This document shows, one piece after another, positions 1 through 7,264 of a stretch of DNA of 64,000 bases. The stretch is from positions 1,240,001 through 1,304,000 of the forward strand of contig NZ_CP072359.1 of NCBI RefSeq assembly GCF_018128065.1, written 5' to 3'. How positions within the stretch are numbered: position 1 is the stretch's first letter; every line of letters starts with the position of its first letter. The translations under genes were made by a program, and so were the position numbers. The notes below the pieces were generated by a model that made no database searches, had not been told where the DNA came from, and saw only the letters and a program-made list of their open reading frames with translations. The DNA comes from Prevotella melaninogenica. GTDB lineage: Bacteria > Bacteroidota > Bacteroidia > Bacteroidales > Bacteroidaceae.

Positions 1-299
1 AATGCGTCAGTTGCACCAGCAGCAGCTTCTGCCACTTTCTCTTGTGTATCTGCCTCGGGAATAGCTAATGTTGCAAGGATATCTCCCTTATGGACAACGT
101 CACCTTCCTTTACTTTTATATCGGTAATACGTCCAGGGTACTTACAAGCAACACGGTATTCGCTTACTTCAACTTCTCCTTGTATAACTTCATCAGTACG
201 ATCAATCGTAAAATAACCAATAATGGCTACAATAACGACCACTGAGACAAAGCCTAAGACGGCTAAGAGGATGTTATTATGTTGTGATTTTGCTGACAT
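1..299 (-). CDS. HlyD-family membrane fusion protein, N-terminal part (runs off the window)
   Basis: Periplasmic adaptor that would link an inner-membrane ABC transporter to the TolC-like channel encoded just upstream. The visible 99 codons start MSAKSQHNN, continue into one membrane segment (about residues 9-29), and then a biotinyl/lipoyl-like hairpin half ending in GRITDIKVKEGDVVHKG, the usual HlyD signature. The gene follows tolC on the same strand with a 119-bp gap, so the two are probably one operon; the transporter genes should lie left of base 1. The substrate cannot be told from this part. Confidence 0.85.
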   Translation of the reverse strand, partial: MSAKSQHNNILLAVLGFVSVVVIVAIIGYFTIDRTDEVIQGEVEVSEYRVACKYPGRITDIKVKEGDVVHKGDILATLAIPEADTQEKVAEAAAGATDA

Positions 300-418
300 A
301 GTTCTATGAGGTTTGATTTTTTAATATTAAATATTTTATTCTTCTAAAAGCATTTTTTAGAGTTGAGTTTATGACATTTTATCATATTGATAGTATAAAC
401 CTAAACTTCAAACTTCCA

Positions 419-1924
419 TTATAGTTCACCAAGTGCCTTCTGCAATCCTGCCTGTGCTAATTTAACACTAATCTCCGCATCAATAATTGCCATACGTGCA
501 GTTTGCCAAGCCGTCTGCGCTGCCATGACTTCTGTAACAGTCATTACACCCTCCTTAAAGCCTACATTGGCACAACGTAAGTTCTCTTCTGCTGCTGCCA
601 TATTCTTATGAGAGGTAGCAAGTTGTTTGTTAGCATCTTTAAGTCGGAGTCTATTCTGTTCAATTTCCAAATCTATCTTCTTACGTACATCAACCATTTC
701 CATCTGTGCTATACTTGTAGCTGTCTTGCTCGCACGAATCTTATATTTGTTTTCTCCCCAAGTCCATACTGGTACTTGAACAGTCACTCCAATGTTCCAT
801 AAATCTGTAAAGCGCTTCTGGAAGCCATTAAAGAGATTTGGATTCGATACGGAATAGCCAGCAGTTAAAAGTACGTGAGGAAGATAGAGCGAACGAATAA
901 GTTTTGTATTTTGTTTGCTCATATCAATTGCATTCTGCAAGAGTCGTAACTCTGGACGAGACTCCATAAGCCTTGTAGTATCTGAAGCAGAGGGCATGTA
1001 ATTGTCAAACTGTGTAGATGGGGTAGGAGGAAGGTCAGCATCTCCTTCATCTGATAACTGTATGTCGCCATTTAACTCAAGACCACAAAGTTCGCACAAT
1101 GCCATCTTTGCCAATGAAACACCACTTTGAATACGGGCAATCTGCATATCAGCAGTATTAACTACTACCTCAACTTTTAAACCATCAGCTCGTGTAGCCA
1201 CACCTTCACGTATCATCTTCTTGACATCCTCATTTAGTTTTTGTGCTAAGTCGCGATAACGTATTGCTAAAGCCTCTTTCTTCTTTAAGGAAATAGCAAG
1301 CCAATACGCATTGTCAACTCCGTAGAGTACTAACTGGCGCTTAAGGCTAATATTATTCTGTGCAACCTGCTCTCCAATAGCCGCCATATCGTTTGCAGCT
1401 TTGATAGCCCCACCCATATAAATAGGTTGATTTACAACAATACCACCTGCATAAACATTCTTTGTGTTTGAACGAAATGCATCATTAATACGCTGTCCGA
1501 TATTATTTCCTGCCTGAGCGAGTGGTGTAGCAACATTGCTGAAAAGCTGACCAAGCTGCTGAGTCATCTGTGGACTAAGAATACCTTGTTGTGCAAGTGA
1601 GTTGAGATTCTGACTAATCTGACCACCTAACTGACCAAATGTATTTGTTCCAAGATTACTAAAAGAAATCTTCTGCTCATCACTGAGAAGTGAAATCTCA
1701 CGTGAAAAGTGCTGATACCCAGCGAGTGCATCAACACGTGGAAGATACTTAGTCTTAGCTACCTTACGAGTATTCTCCGCTACATCTATAGTCATCCGAG
1801 ATACCTTTAATTGGCGATTATTCTGTAAAGCAAGTTCTCGACATTGCTGCAAGGAATACACTGCTTGTGCATGAACACCCAAGGTTGCACCCCAAAACAT
1901 TATTATGGTGAGTATTTTCTTCAT
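419..1924 (-). CDS. TolC-family outer membrane efflux protein
   Basis: Outer-membrane channel of a tripartite efflux system. At 501 residues it has the usual family length, with a signal peptide (MKKILTIIMFWGATLGVHAQA) followed by YSLQQCRELALQNN, the standard start of the first outer-membrane-efflux repeat. Long helical stretches rich in Ala, Gln and Asn make up both repeats, and the second repeat contains the usual hydrophobic beta stretch near SYSVSNPNLFNGF. A Gln/Asn-rich insertion at about residues 90-145 is larger than in textbook TolC but is common in Bacteroidetes homologues. It is the first gene of the operon with the HlyD-like gene and has its own promoter just upstream. The exported substrate is unknown. 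Confidence 0.9.
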   Translation of the reverse strand: MKKILTIIMFWGATLGVHAQAVYSLQQCRELALQNNRQLKVSRMTIDVAENTRKVAKTKYLPRVDALAGYQHFSREISLLSDEQKISFSNLGTNTFGQLGGQISQNLNSLAQQGILSPQMTQQLGQLFSNVATPLAQAGNNIGQRINDAFRSNTKNVYAGGIVVNQPIYMGGAIKAANDMAAIGEQVAQNNISLKRQLVLYGVDNAYWLAISLKKKEALAIRYRDLAQKLNEDVKKMIREGVATRADGLKVEVVVNTADMQIARIQSGVSLAKMALCELCGLELNGDIQLSDEGDADLPPTPSTQFDNYMPSASDTTRLMESRPELRLLQNAIDMSKQNTKLIRSLYLPHVLLTAGYSVSNPNLFNGFQKRFTDLWNIGVTVQVPVWTWGENKYKIRASKTATSIAQMEMVDVRKKIDLEIEQNRLRLKDANKQLATSHKNMAAAEENLRCANVGFKEGVMTVTEVMAAQTAWQTARMAIIDAEISVKLAQAGLQKALGEL

Positions 1925-1952
1925 TATCTGAATTTCTCAATAAAACTAAATG

Positions 1953-1982
1953 CAAAAATACTCCTTTTACATTGATTAGCAA
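1953..1982 (-). promoter_or_regulatory. promoter of the tolC-hlyD operon
   Basis: On the minus strand a TTG (-33) and TATTTTTG (-7) are separated by 19 bp, matching the Bacteroidetes primary sigma consensus. The expected start is about 20-25 nt upstream of the tolC ATG. Confidence 0.65.
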
Positions 1983-2065
1983 GAAAAATAGAAGGTGTTA
2001 TTCATTAAAATTCAAAAATCTACCTATTTTTAGGGAAATATAGAACAATTTTAGAAAATTATGTT

Positions 2066-2073
2066 TATCTTTG
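2066..2073 (+). promoter_or_regulatory. -7 box of the DUF4492-cydAB operon
   Basis: TATCTTTG matches TAnnTTTG and lies 45 bp before the GTG start of the DUF4492 gene. No clear -33 box is seen 19-20 bp upstream, so a regulator may assist this promoter. Confidence 0.6.
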
Positions 2074-2118
2074 CACGTGAGATTTGTATAAAATACAAGT
2101 ACGAAAACATTTCATACA

Positions 2119-2334
2119 GTGAACGAAAACGGTTTCTTTTATCGTGTCTTTGACCTTTATTACGATGGTTTCCGACACATGACATTAGGTAAGACGCTAT
2201 GGACAGTGATAATAATTAAACTGGTCATTATGTTTCTTGTGTTGAAAATATTCTTCTTTCCAAACTTTCTAAAAGAGAATGCGGAAGCTGGAAAAGAAAG
2301 TGATTTTATTGAACAACAGCTGATGAAGCGATAG
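2119..2334 (+). CDS. DUF4492 small membrane protein, cytochrome bd associated
   Basis: A 71-residue protein with one membrane helix (about residues 28-50, TVIIIKLVIMFLVLKIFFF) between a basic/aromatic N-terminus and a short acidic tail. The family is known in Bacteroidetes directly upstream of cydA, and here it sits 78 bp before cydA on the same strand. It is likely an accessory or assembly subunit of the bd oxidase, comparable in position and size class to CydX; that role is inference from context. The start is GTG: the frame has a stop at 2089 and no ATG before 2119, and a later ATG would delete the conserved N-terminal GFFYRVFDLYYDGF part. Confidence 0.8.
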   Translation: MNENGFFYRVFDLYYDGFRHMTLGKTLWTVIIIKLVIMFLVLKIFFFPNFLKENAEAGKESDFIEQQLMKR

Positions 2335-2412
2335 TTCTTTTGTGTTATTTTCACCGTTTTACCTCAATAGTAATATCTTTAATTCATAATATTTTAATAA
2401 ATAACAAAAACA

Positions 2413-3948
2413 ATGGAGAACCTACTCTTAGCCATTGATCCAGGAACTGTTGACTGGTCACGTGCGCAATTTGCACTGACAGCTATCTATCACTGGCTTT
2501 TCGTTCCCTTGACATTGGGCTTAGCTGTCGTAATGGGAATCATGGAGACTTGTTATTATCGCACCCGAAAAGAGTTTTGGCGTACTGCAGCTCGTTTCTG
2601 GCAGCGATTGTTTGGTATTAATTTTGCCATGGGGGTTGCCACTGGTATCATCCTTGAGTTCGAGTTTGGAACAAACTGGAGTAACTATTCTTGGTTTGTT
2701 GGGGACATTTTTGGTGCACCACTTGCCATCGAAGGAATCTTGGCTTTCTTTATGGAGTCAACATTCGTTGCTGTAATGTTTTTCGGCTGGAACAAAGTAT
2801 CAGCAGGATTTCATCTCGCTTCTACATGGCTCACAGGCTTAGGAGCTACTATTTCTGCTTGGTGGATTCTTGTGGCTAATGCGTGGATGCAGTATCCTAT
2901 CGGTTGTACATTCAATGCTGATACGATGCGTAATGAGATGACATCATTTTTAGATGTTGCATTGAGTCCGTTTGCAATTGATAAGTTTACACATACTGTC
3001 ACTTCTTCATGGCTACTGGGAGCAGCATTCACCGTTGGTGTAAGTTGCTGGTATCTGCTTCGTAATCGTCACATTGAACTTGCGAAGGAAAGTATTAAGG
3101 TTGGTGCTGCTGTTGGTCTTATAGCATCACTTTTAGCAGGTTCTACTGGTCATAACTCTGCTTATATGGTGGCACAGTCACAACCTATGAAACTTGCTGC
3201 AATGGAGGCCTTATATGAGGGTGGTAACGATCAGAGTCTAACAGCAGTTGCTTGGGTGAACCCATTTAAGCAGCCTGATTACATGAATGGAGCTGAACCT
3301 CCTATGCGAATAGCTGTTCCTAACATGCTTTCTATTCTTGCAACAAAGGATATTCATGGTTATGTACCTGGTATAAAGGATATCATCAATGGTTATCAGA
3401 AGGCTGATGGTACGCATGAACCTTCTTTGAAGGAGAAGCAGGAACGCGGACGTAATGCGATCCAAGCTCTAAAAGAATACCGTGAAGGAAAAGACAAGGA
3501 AGACAATCTTAAAGTACTTGAGAAAGATATGAAGTACTTTGGTTATGGCTACATTAAAGATGCAAAACAGATAGTTCCATTCATTCCTGTTAACTTCTGG
3601 TCATTCCGTATTATGGTTGGACTTGGATGTTTTTTCATTTTTGTATTTGCTTTGATTTTATTCATCGTTTACAGAAAGGATATCACACGTCCACGCTGGT
3701 TGCAGAAGACTGGTGTTGCACTCATTCCATTAGCATTTATAGCAAGTGAATGTGGATGGCTTGTTGCTGAATTCGGTCGTCAGCCTTGGACAATCCAGGA
3801 TATGCTTCCTACATGGGCAGCCGTAAGCGACCTCTCAAGTGGTGGTGTTGCACTCACCTTCTTCCTCTTCCTTGTCCTCTTTACTGCAATGTTGGCAGTT
3901 GAGGTTAGTATTATGTGTAAGCAAATTAAGAAAGGACCAGAACTATGA
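2413..3948 (+). CDS. cydA: cytochrome bd ubiquinol oxidase subunit I
   Basis: Haem-bearing subunit of the bd quinol oxidase in the inner membrane, which reduces oxygen to water at very low oxygen tension. The 511 residues give the expected multi-helix layout; His27 in the first helix (AIYHWLFVPLTLG) corresponds to the high-spin haem ligand, and GRQPW near residue 455 is a strictly conserved CydA motif. A long charged periplasmic segment (about residues 325-395, with KEKQERGRNAIQALKEYREG) corresponds to the extended Q-loop of E. coli-type enzymes. The stop codon overlaps the cydB start (ATGA), so the two subunits are translationally coupled. Confidence 0.97.
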   Translation: MENLLLAIDPGTVDWSRAQFALTAIYHWLFVPLTLGLAVVMGIMETCYYRTRKEFWRTAARFWQRLFGINFAMGVATGIILEFEFGTNWSNYSWFVGDIFGAPLAIEGILAFFMESTFVAVMFFGWNKVSAGFHLASTWLTGLGATISAWWILVANAWMQYPIGCTFNADTMRNEMTSFLDVALSPFAIDKFTHTVTSSWLLGAAFTVGVSCWYLLRNRHIELAKESIKVGAAVGLIASLLAGSTGHNSAYMVAQSQPMKLAAMEALYEGGNDQSLTAVAWVNPFKQPDYMNGAEPPMRIAVPNMLSILATKDIHGYVPGIKDIINGYQKADGTHEPSLKEKQERGRNAIQALKEYREGKDKEDNLKVLEKDMKYFGYGYIKDAKQIVPFIPVNFWSFRIMVGLGCFFIFVFALILFIVYRKDITRPRWLQKTGVALIPLAFIASECGWLVAEFGRQPWTIQDMLPTWAAVSDLSSGGVALTFFLFLVLFTAMLAVEVSIMCKQIKKGPEL

Positions 3949-5087
3949 CATACGATTTTCTGCAACACTACTGGTGGTTCATCATCTCACTCTTAGGTGG
4001 ACTACTTGTTTTCCTACTTTTTGTACAGGGTGCAAACTCTATGATTTTCCAGTTGGGTAAGACAGAGGAAGAGCGTCGCATGCTCATCAATTCAACTGGT
4101 CGCAAGTGGGAGTTTACCTTTACAACACTCGTTACATTTGGTGGAGCATTCTTTGCTTCATTCCCCTTGTTCTATAGTACCAGTTTTGGTAGTGCTTATT
4201 GGGTTTGGCTGTTAATCCTCTTCACATTCATCATTCAGGCTGTCAGCTATGAATTTCAGAATAAGGCAGGTAATCTCTTTGGTGTATGTACCTTCCAGGT
4301 ATGCTTGATTATTAATGGTATTCTTGGTCCATTACTTTTAGGTGGAGCTGTTGCAACTTTCTTTACAGGATCTAACTTCATCGTAGAGAAAGGAAATATC
4401 ACTGATTTCATGCAACCTGTCATCTCCCATTGGGCAAATGGTTCACGTGGACTTGACGTACTGCTTAATCCATGGGTGGTTATTTTCGGAATTTCTGTGG
4501 TATTCCTTGCACGAATCCTCGGCACACTCTATATTAATAATAATGTGAACGATGATATTATCCGTGGACGTGTTCGTAAACAGTTGGTTGTAAACACAGC
4601 TCTCTTCTTGCTGTTCTTCTTGCCTTTCCTCATTGTAACATTGGTAGGCGAGGGCTATGCGGTAAATGAAGCTGGTATTATCTTTATGGAGCCAATGAAG
4701 TATTTGAACAACCTCTTGGTTATGTGGCCATTAGCTATCATCCTACTTGTAGGTGTTGTTCTCTTGCTATTTGGAATTGTTAAGACTATTCTAAAGCCAG
4801 CTTACATCCGTGGTATTTGGCCTGCAGGTATTGGTGTAGTATTGGTTGTATTAGTGCTCTTCCTCATTGCGGGATGGAATAACACTGCTTACTATCCATC
4901 AACTGCCGATCTCCAAAGTTCTTTGACACTTCAGAATAGCTCTTCAAGTGAGTTCACACTGAAGGCTATGTTCTACGTTAGCTTCCTTGTTCCATTCGTT
5001 TTAGCATACATCGTTTATGCTTGGCGTGCAATCGACAAGAAAGAAATTGACCGTAAAGAAATTGCTGAGGATGACCATTCTTATTAA
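3945..5087 (+). CDS. cydB: cytochrome bd ubiquinol oxidase subunit II
   Basis: Second membrane subunit of the bd oxidase, forming the heterodimer with CydA. It has 380 residues with eight to nine hydrophobic helices and begins with the typical YDFLQHYWWFIISLLGGLLVFLLFVQGAN, including the conserved WWF and Q-G-A region of the first helix. It starts inside the cydA stop (4-bp overlap). A strong intrinsic terminator follows after 33 bp, so the operon is DUF4492-cydA-cydB. In an anaerobe this enzyme mainly serves oxygen tolerance and micro-oxic respiration. Confidence 0.97.
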   Translation: MTYDFLQHYWWFIISLLGGLLVFLLFVQGANSMIFQLGKTEEERRMLINSTGRKWEFTFTTLVTFGGAFFASFPLFYSTSFGSAYWVWLLILFTFIIQAVSYEFQNKAGNLFGVCTFQVCLIINGILGPLLLGGAVATFFTGSNFIVEKGNITDFMQPVISHWANGSRGLDVLLNPWVVIFGISVVFLARILGTLYINNNVNDDIIRGRVRKQLVVNTALFLLFFLPFLIVTLVGEGYAVNEAGIIFMEPMKYLNNLLVMWPLAIILLVGVVLLLFGIVKTILKPAYIRGIWPAGIGVVLVVLVLFLIAGWNNTAYYPSTADLQSSLTLQNSSSSEFTLKAMFYVSFLVPFVLAYIVYAWRAIDKKEIDRKEIAEDDHSY

Positions 5088-5120
5088 GATGTAATCCTCC
5101 TGTTTCATACAGATAAACCT

Positions 5121-5166
5121 AAAAGGGTGAGAGAAGAATTCTAAAACGGACTTCTCTCACCCTTTT
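5121..5166 (+). terminator. intrinsic terminator of the cyd operon
   Basis: A perfect 16-bp stem (5121-5136 with 5151-5166) closes a 14-nt loop; the left arm begins AAAAGGGTGAGAG and the right arm ends in CCCTTTT. The intron relic begins just downstream, which fits insertion of these introns next to terminators. Confidence 0.9.
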
Positions 5167-5170
5167 GTTA

Positions 5171-6336
5171 GTACGCTCGGCATGGGCATTGTCTAACGGG
5201 TGTAAGTCCCGAGTAAGCCCTAATAGCGGGAATTACATAGCCAACGGCAAGGGTGTTCATCGTGAGGTGAAATCTGAAGGAAGCCATCGGCAAACATCTG
5301 ACCTAACGGACAGAAATTTCATATAAGGCATATAACCGTGGATGAGATTGCTAAACAAATCAAAGCCCCATAGCTATTCGGAACGGTTGGTGGAGTTTCC
5401 TTGAGCGAAGCGAAAAAATGAAGTAGGTATAAGATGTCATGCGCGCAGCTACTACCATGGCTCTTGACCCATAAGGATGAACTTCTATGCTCCTTGCTTG
5501 ACGGTACATACCGTCCCAATCCTGTCCGCCGGGTAGAGATACCCAAGGACAATGGCAAGATGCGCCTGCTGGGCATACCCACTGTGGTTGACCGCATGGT
5601 GCAGCAAGCCATCAACCAAGTGCTAACCCAAATCTATGAGCCTCATTTTTCCAAGCGGAGCTTCGGCTTTCGCCCGACCAGAGGATGCCACAACGCACTG
5701 CGAGAAGTGCAGAAGACGGTTGATGCTGGCTATACATATGTAGTTGACCTCGACCTCGAACGCTTCTTCGACACAGTTAACCACGGCAAACTCATAGAGA
5801 TACTCAGCCGTACGATAAAGGATGGCAGAGTGGTTAGCCTTATACACAAATATCTGCGCAGCGGTGTGATAGCCAAAGGTCTTTGGCACGCGAGCGAGGA
5901 GGGAACTCCGCAAGGCGGTCCTCTGAGTCCACTTTTGAGCAACATCATGCTCAACGAGTTGGACAAGGAACTCGCACGTAGAGGTCACCCCTTTGTCCGC
6001 TATGCCGATGATGCGATGATATTCTGTAAGTCCAAGAGGGCTGCAGAACGTGTAAGGTCGTCCATAACCAAGTTTATCGAGGGAAAACTCTTCCTTAAGG
6101 TGAACAAGGAAAAGACGGTCGTTTCGTATATCAAGGGTGTGAAGTACCTCGGCTACTCCTTTTATGTACACAGAGGTAAATGCCAACTCACGGTACACTC
6201 CAAATCTAAGTCGAAGATGAAGTCATCCCTCAAAGAGTTGACAAGTCGTAGCAATGGTTGGGGATATGTGAAGAGAAAGCAGAAACTGAGAAAGTATATT
6301 GCGGGATGGGTAGGTAAACGTGAAAATAGGAGATAA
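5171..6336 (+). mobile_element. group II intron relic (5' RNA part plus truncated reverse transcriptase)
   Basis: The stretch after the cyd terminator has group II intron RNA character: a possible 5' boundary GTACGC at 5171 (canonical introns start GTGYG), then domain I-like segments including GGGTGTAAGTCCCGAGTAAG, GCGGGAATTACATAGCC and GGTGAAATCTGAAGGAAGC. It leads directly into a maturase-type RT that lacks both ends. No domain V hairpin (GAGCCGU...GGUUC) is found after the RT, so the 3' part is also missing. The element appears dead. It is notably GC-richer than the flanking genes. The exact borders are uncertain because the 3' end is truncated. Confidence 0.75.
5434..6336 (+). CDS. group II intron reverse transcriptase/maturase, truncated at both ends
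   Basis: The 300-residue product covers RT motifs from about RT1 on: [49 protein letters not shown] (RT3), [15 protein letters not shown] (RT4), RYADDAMIF (catalytic YADD, RT5) and KYLGYSF (RT7). Family members normally carry some 50-60 more residues before GTYRP. The frame is closed by a stop at 5419 just before the ATG, so the N-terminus has been deleted. At the other end it stops after LRKYIAGWV, where the maturase X domain should continue for roughly 90 residues. No HNH endonuclease is present. It is an intact reading frame but very unlikely to splice or mobilise the intron. Confidence 0.8.
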   Translation: MSCAQLLPWLLTHKDELLCSLLDGTYRPNPVRRVEIPKDNGKMRLLGIPTVVDRMVQQAINQVLTQIYEPHFSKRSFGFRPTRGCHNALREVQKTVDAGYTYVVDLDLERFFDTVNHGKLIEILSRTIKDGRVVSLIHKYLRSGVIAKGLWHASEEGTPQGGPLSPLLSNIMLNELDKELARRGHPFVRYADDAMIFCKSKRAAERVRSSITKFIEGKLFLKVNKEKTVVSYIKGVKYLGYSFYVHRGKCQLTVHSKSKSKMKSSLKELTSRSNGWGYVKRKQKLRKYIAGWVGKRENRR

Positions 6337-6363
6337 ACACCTATAATTAGCGTTTATCTCCTA
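6327..6363 (+). terminator. hairpin at the 3' end of the RT remnant
   Basis: Twelve-base arms (TAGGAGATAAAC and its complement) enclose a 13-nt loop, and the RT stop codon sits inside the stem. No good T-run follows. It may be a former chromosomal terminator at the breakpoint of the 3' deletion: the enolase terminator carries a similar GGAGATAA/TTATCTCC stem. Confidence 0.45.
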
Positions 6364-6464
6364 CTCGATTCATGTCGCAATACAATGACAAAGAGAATGT
6401 ATTCTAACTGATATTGTTGAAACATTATCTTATTTTTGTCCTATTTTTTCAAATCTTAAATTTT

Positions 6465-6600
6465 AATAGATGCTCTTTTAGCTTTGAAAAGACGCCCAAT
6501 TGGCTTCTTAAAGATGCTCTTTTGAGGTCTAACTAACGCCCTTTTGAAGGCTAACTAAGCACCTCTTCTTGTGCGGTTCTGTAACAACTTGATATGTTGA
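6465..6600 (+). repeat. intergenic multi-unit repeat, copy A
   Basis: First of five copies in the window of a non-coding repeat built from about 23-nt units of the form GATGCYCTTTTGRNNTCTAAC and GACGCCCAATTGGCTTNTTAAA. Here at least four units run from 6468 to about 6570, followed by a tail (GTAACAACTTGATATGTTGA) that is partly shared with copy D. The rest of the interval 6364-6850 shows no gene; the 89-codon frame at 6610-6879 overlaps the tRNA terminator and has no coding character. Confidence 0.8.
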
Positions 6601-6850
6601 TAAATACGAATGCGGGAAGAAAAGGCTTTTAATGCCTATTTAAAAGTAGGAGAATCGCGAAAATGTAAATATATTTCGCAGTCTACAAAACTTGTGTCCT
6701 CCTCACACATGCTAATTATAATGTTATTGGTTAAATTATATGTATCCTCATATTTTTACTCAACCTATTATTCAACCAACTTCTCTCTTTTTGTGTCGTT
6801 TTATGCCGAAATATTCCGTTTTATATGTGGCTATACTATCTTAAAAACGC

Positions 6851-6890
6851 ATATCAGGCATCTACAAATCAATATGTAAATGCCTGATAT
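6851..6890 (-). terminator. terminator of tRNA-Arg
   Basis: Perfect 11-bp stem (ATATCAGGCAT with ATGCCTGATAT) lying 10 bp beyond the tRNA 3' end on the minus strand, followed on that strand by GCGTTTTTAA. Confidence 0.8.
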
Positions 6891-6899
6891 TCAGTTTCG

Positions 6900-6974
6900 T
6901 GATTCCGTTGGGGTTCGAACCCAAGACCCACAGCTTAGAAGGCTGTTGCTCTAATCCAACTGAGCTACGGAACC
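6900..6974 (-). tRNA. tRNA-Arg (anticodon TCT)
   Basis: The minus strand folds into a complete cloverleaf: acceptor GGTTCCG/CGGAATC with discriminator A, D arm GCTC/GAGC, anticodon arm ACAGC-CTTCTAA-GCTGT giving anticodon TCT, variable GGGTC, and T arm TTGGG-TTCGAAC-CCCAA. CCA is not encoded. It reads AGA codons. It is a single-gene unit with its own promoter and terminator. Confidence 0.97.
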
Positions 6975-6986
6975 ATCATGTGGGTG

Positions 6987-7018
6987 CAAAGGTACGGATT
7001 TAATTCGATTCTGCCAAA
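6987..7018 (-). promoter_or_regulatory. promoter of tRNA-Arg
   Basis: Textbook Bacteroidetes promoter on the minus strand: -33 TTTG (7015-7018), 20-bp spacer, -7 TACCTTTG (6987-6994), placed 12 bp before the tRNA. Between this promoter and topB (7019-7264) nothing else is seen. Confidence 0.85.
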
Positions 7019-7264
7019 TTCCGTTCCCCAAATTTCGTAACAATAAACGTATCTAATAGATTTACTAAACTTTCCTATTTGTGGTATCGTGCCCTTTCGA
7101 CCATGTTCTACTAATTAAACATGACTTAATACGCTATTTTGTAACTCATTATATCTTTACAAGATTATGGAAGAGAAATTACTGAACTGATTAATACTGC
7201 TGAATAATTTCAAGTAGTATTAAAGCCTCTAAAGCATTGTATTACAGAAAATAATAGAATCTTA

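Noticed and set aside
5434..6336. The reverse transcriptase as part of a diversity-generating retroelement or retron
   Set aside because: Motifs ([11 protein letters not shown], maturase X start) and the preceding RNA are those of group II introns; no template/variable repeat or msr-msd lies beside it.
6561..6600. GTGCGGTTCTGT resembling the 3' strand of a group II intron domain V
   Set aside because: The 5' strand of domain V (GAGC followed by CGU) is absent upstream, and the stretch belongs to the intergenic repeat family, whose other copies lack it.
6610..6879. 89-codon frame before the tRNA gene
   Set aside because: It ends within the tRNA terminator, is rich in Tyr, Phe and Ser as random AT-rich frames are, and has no promoter.
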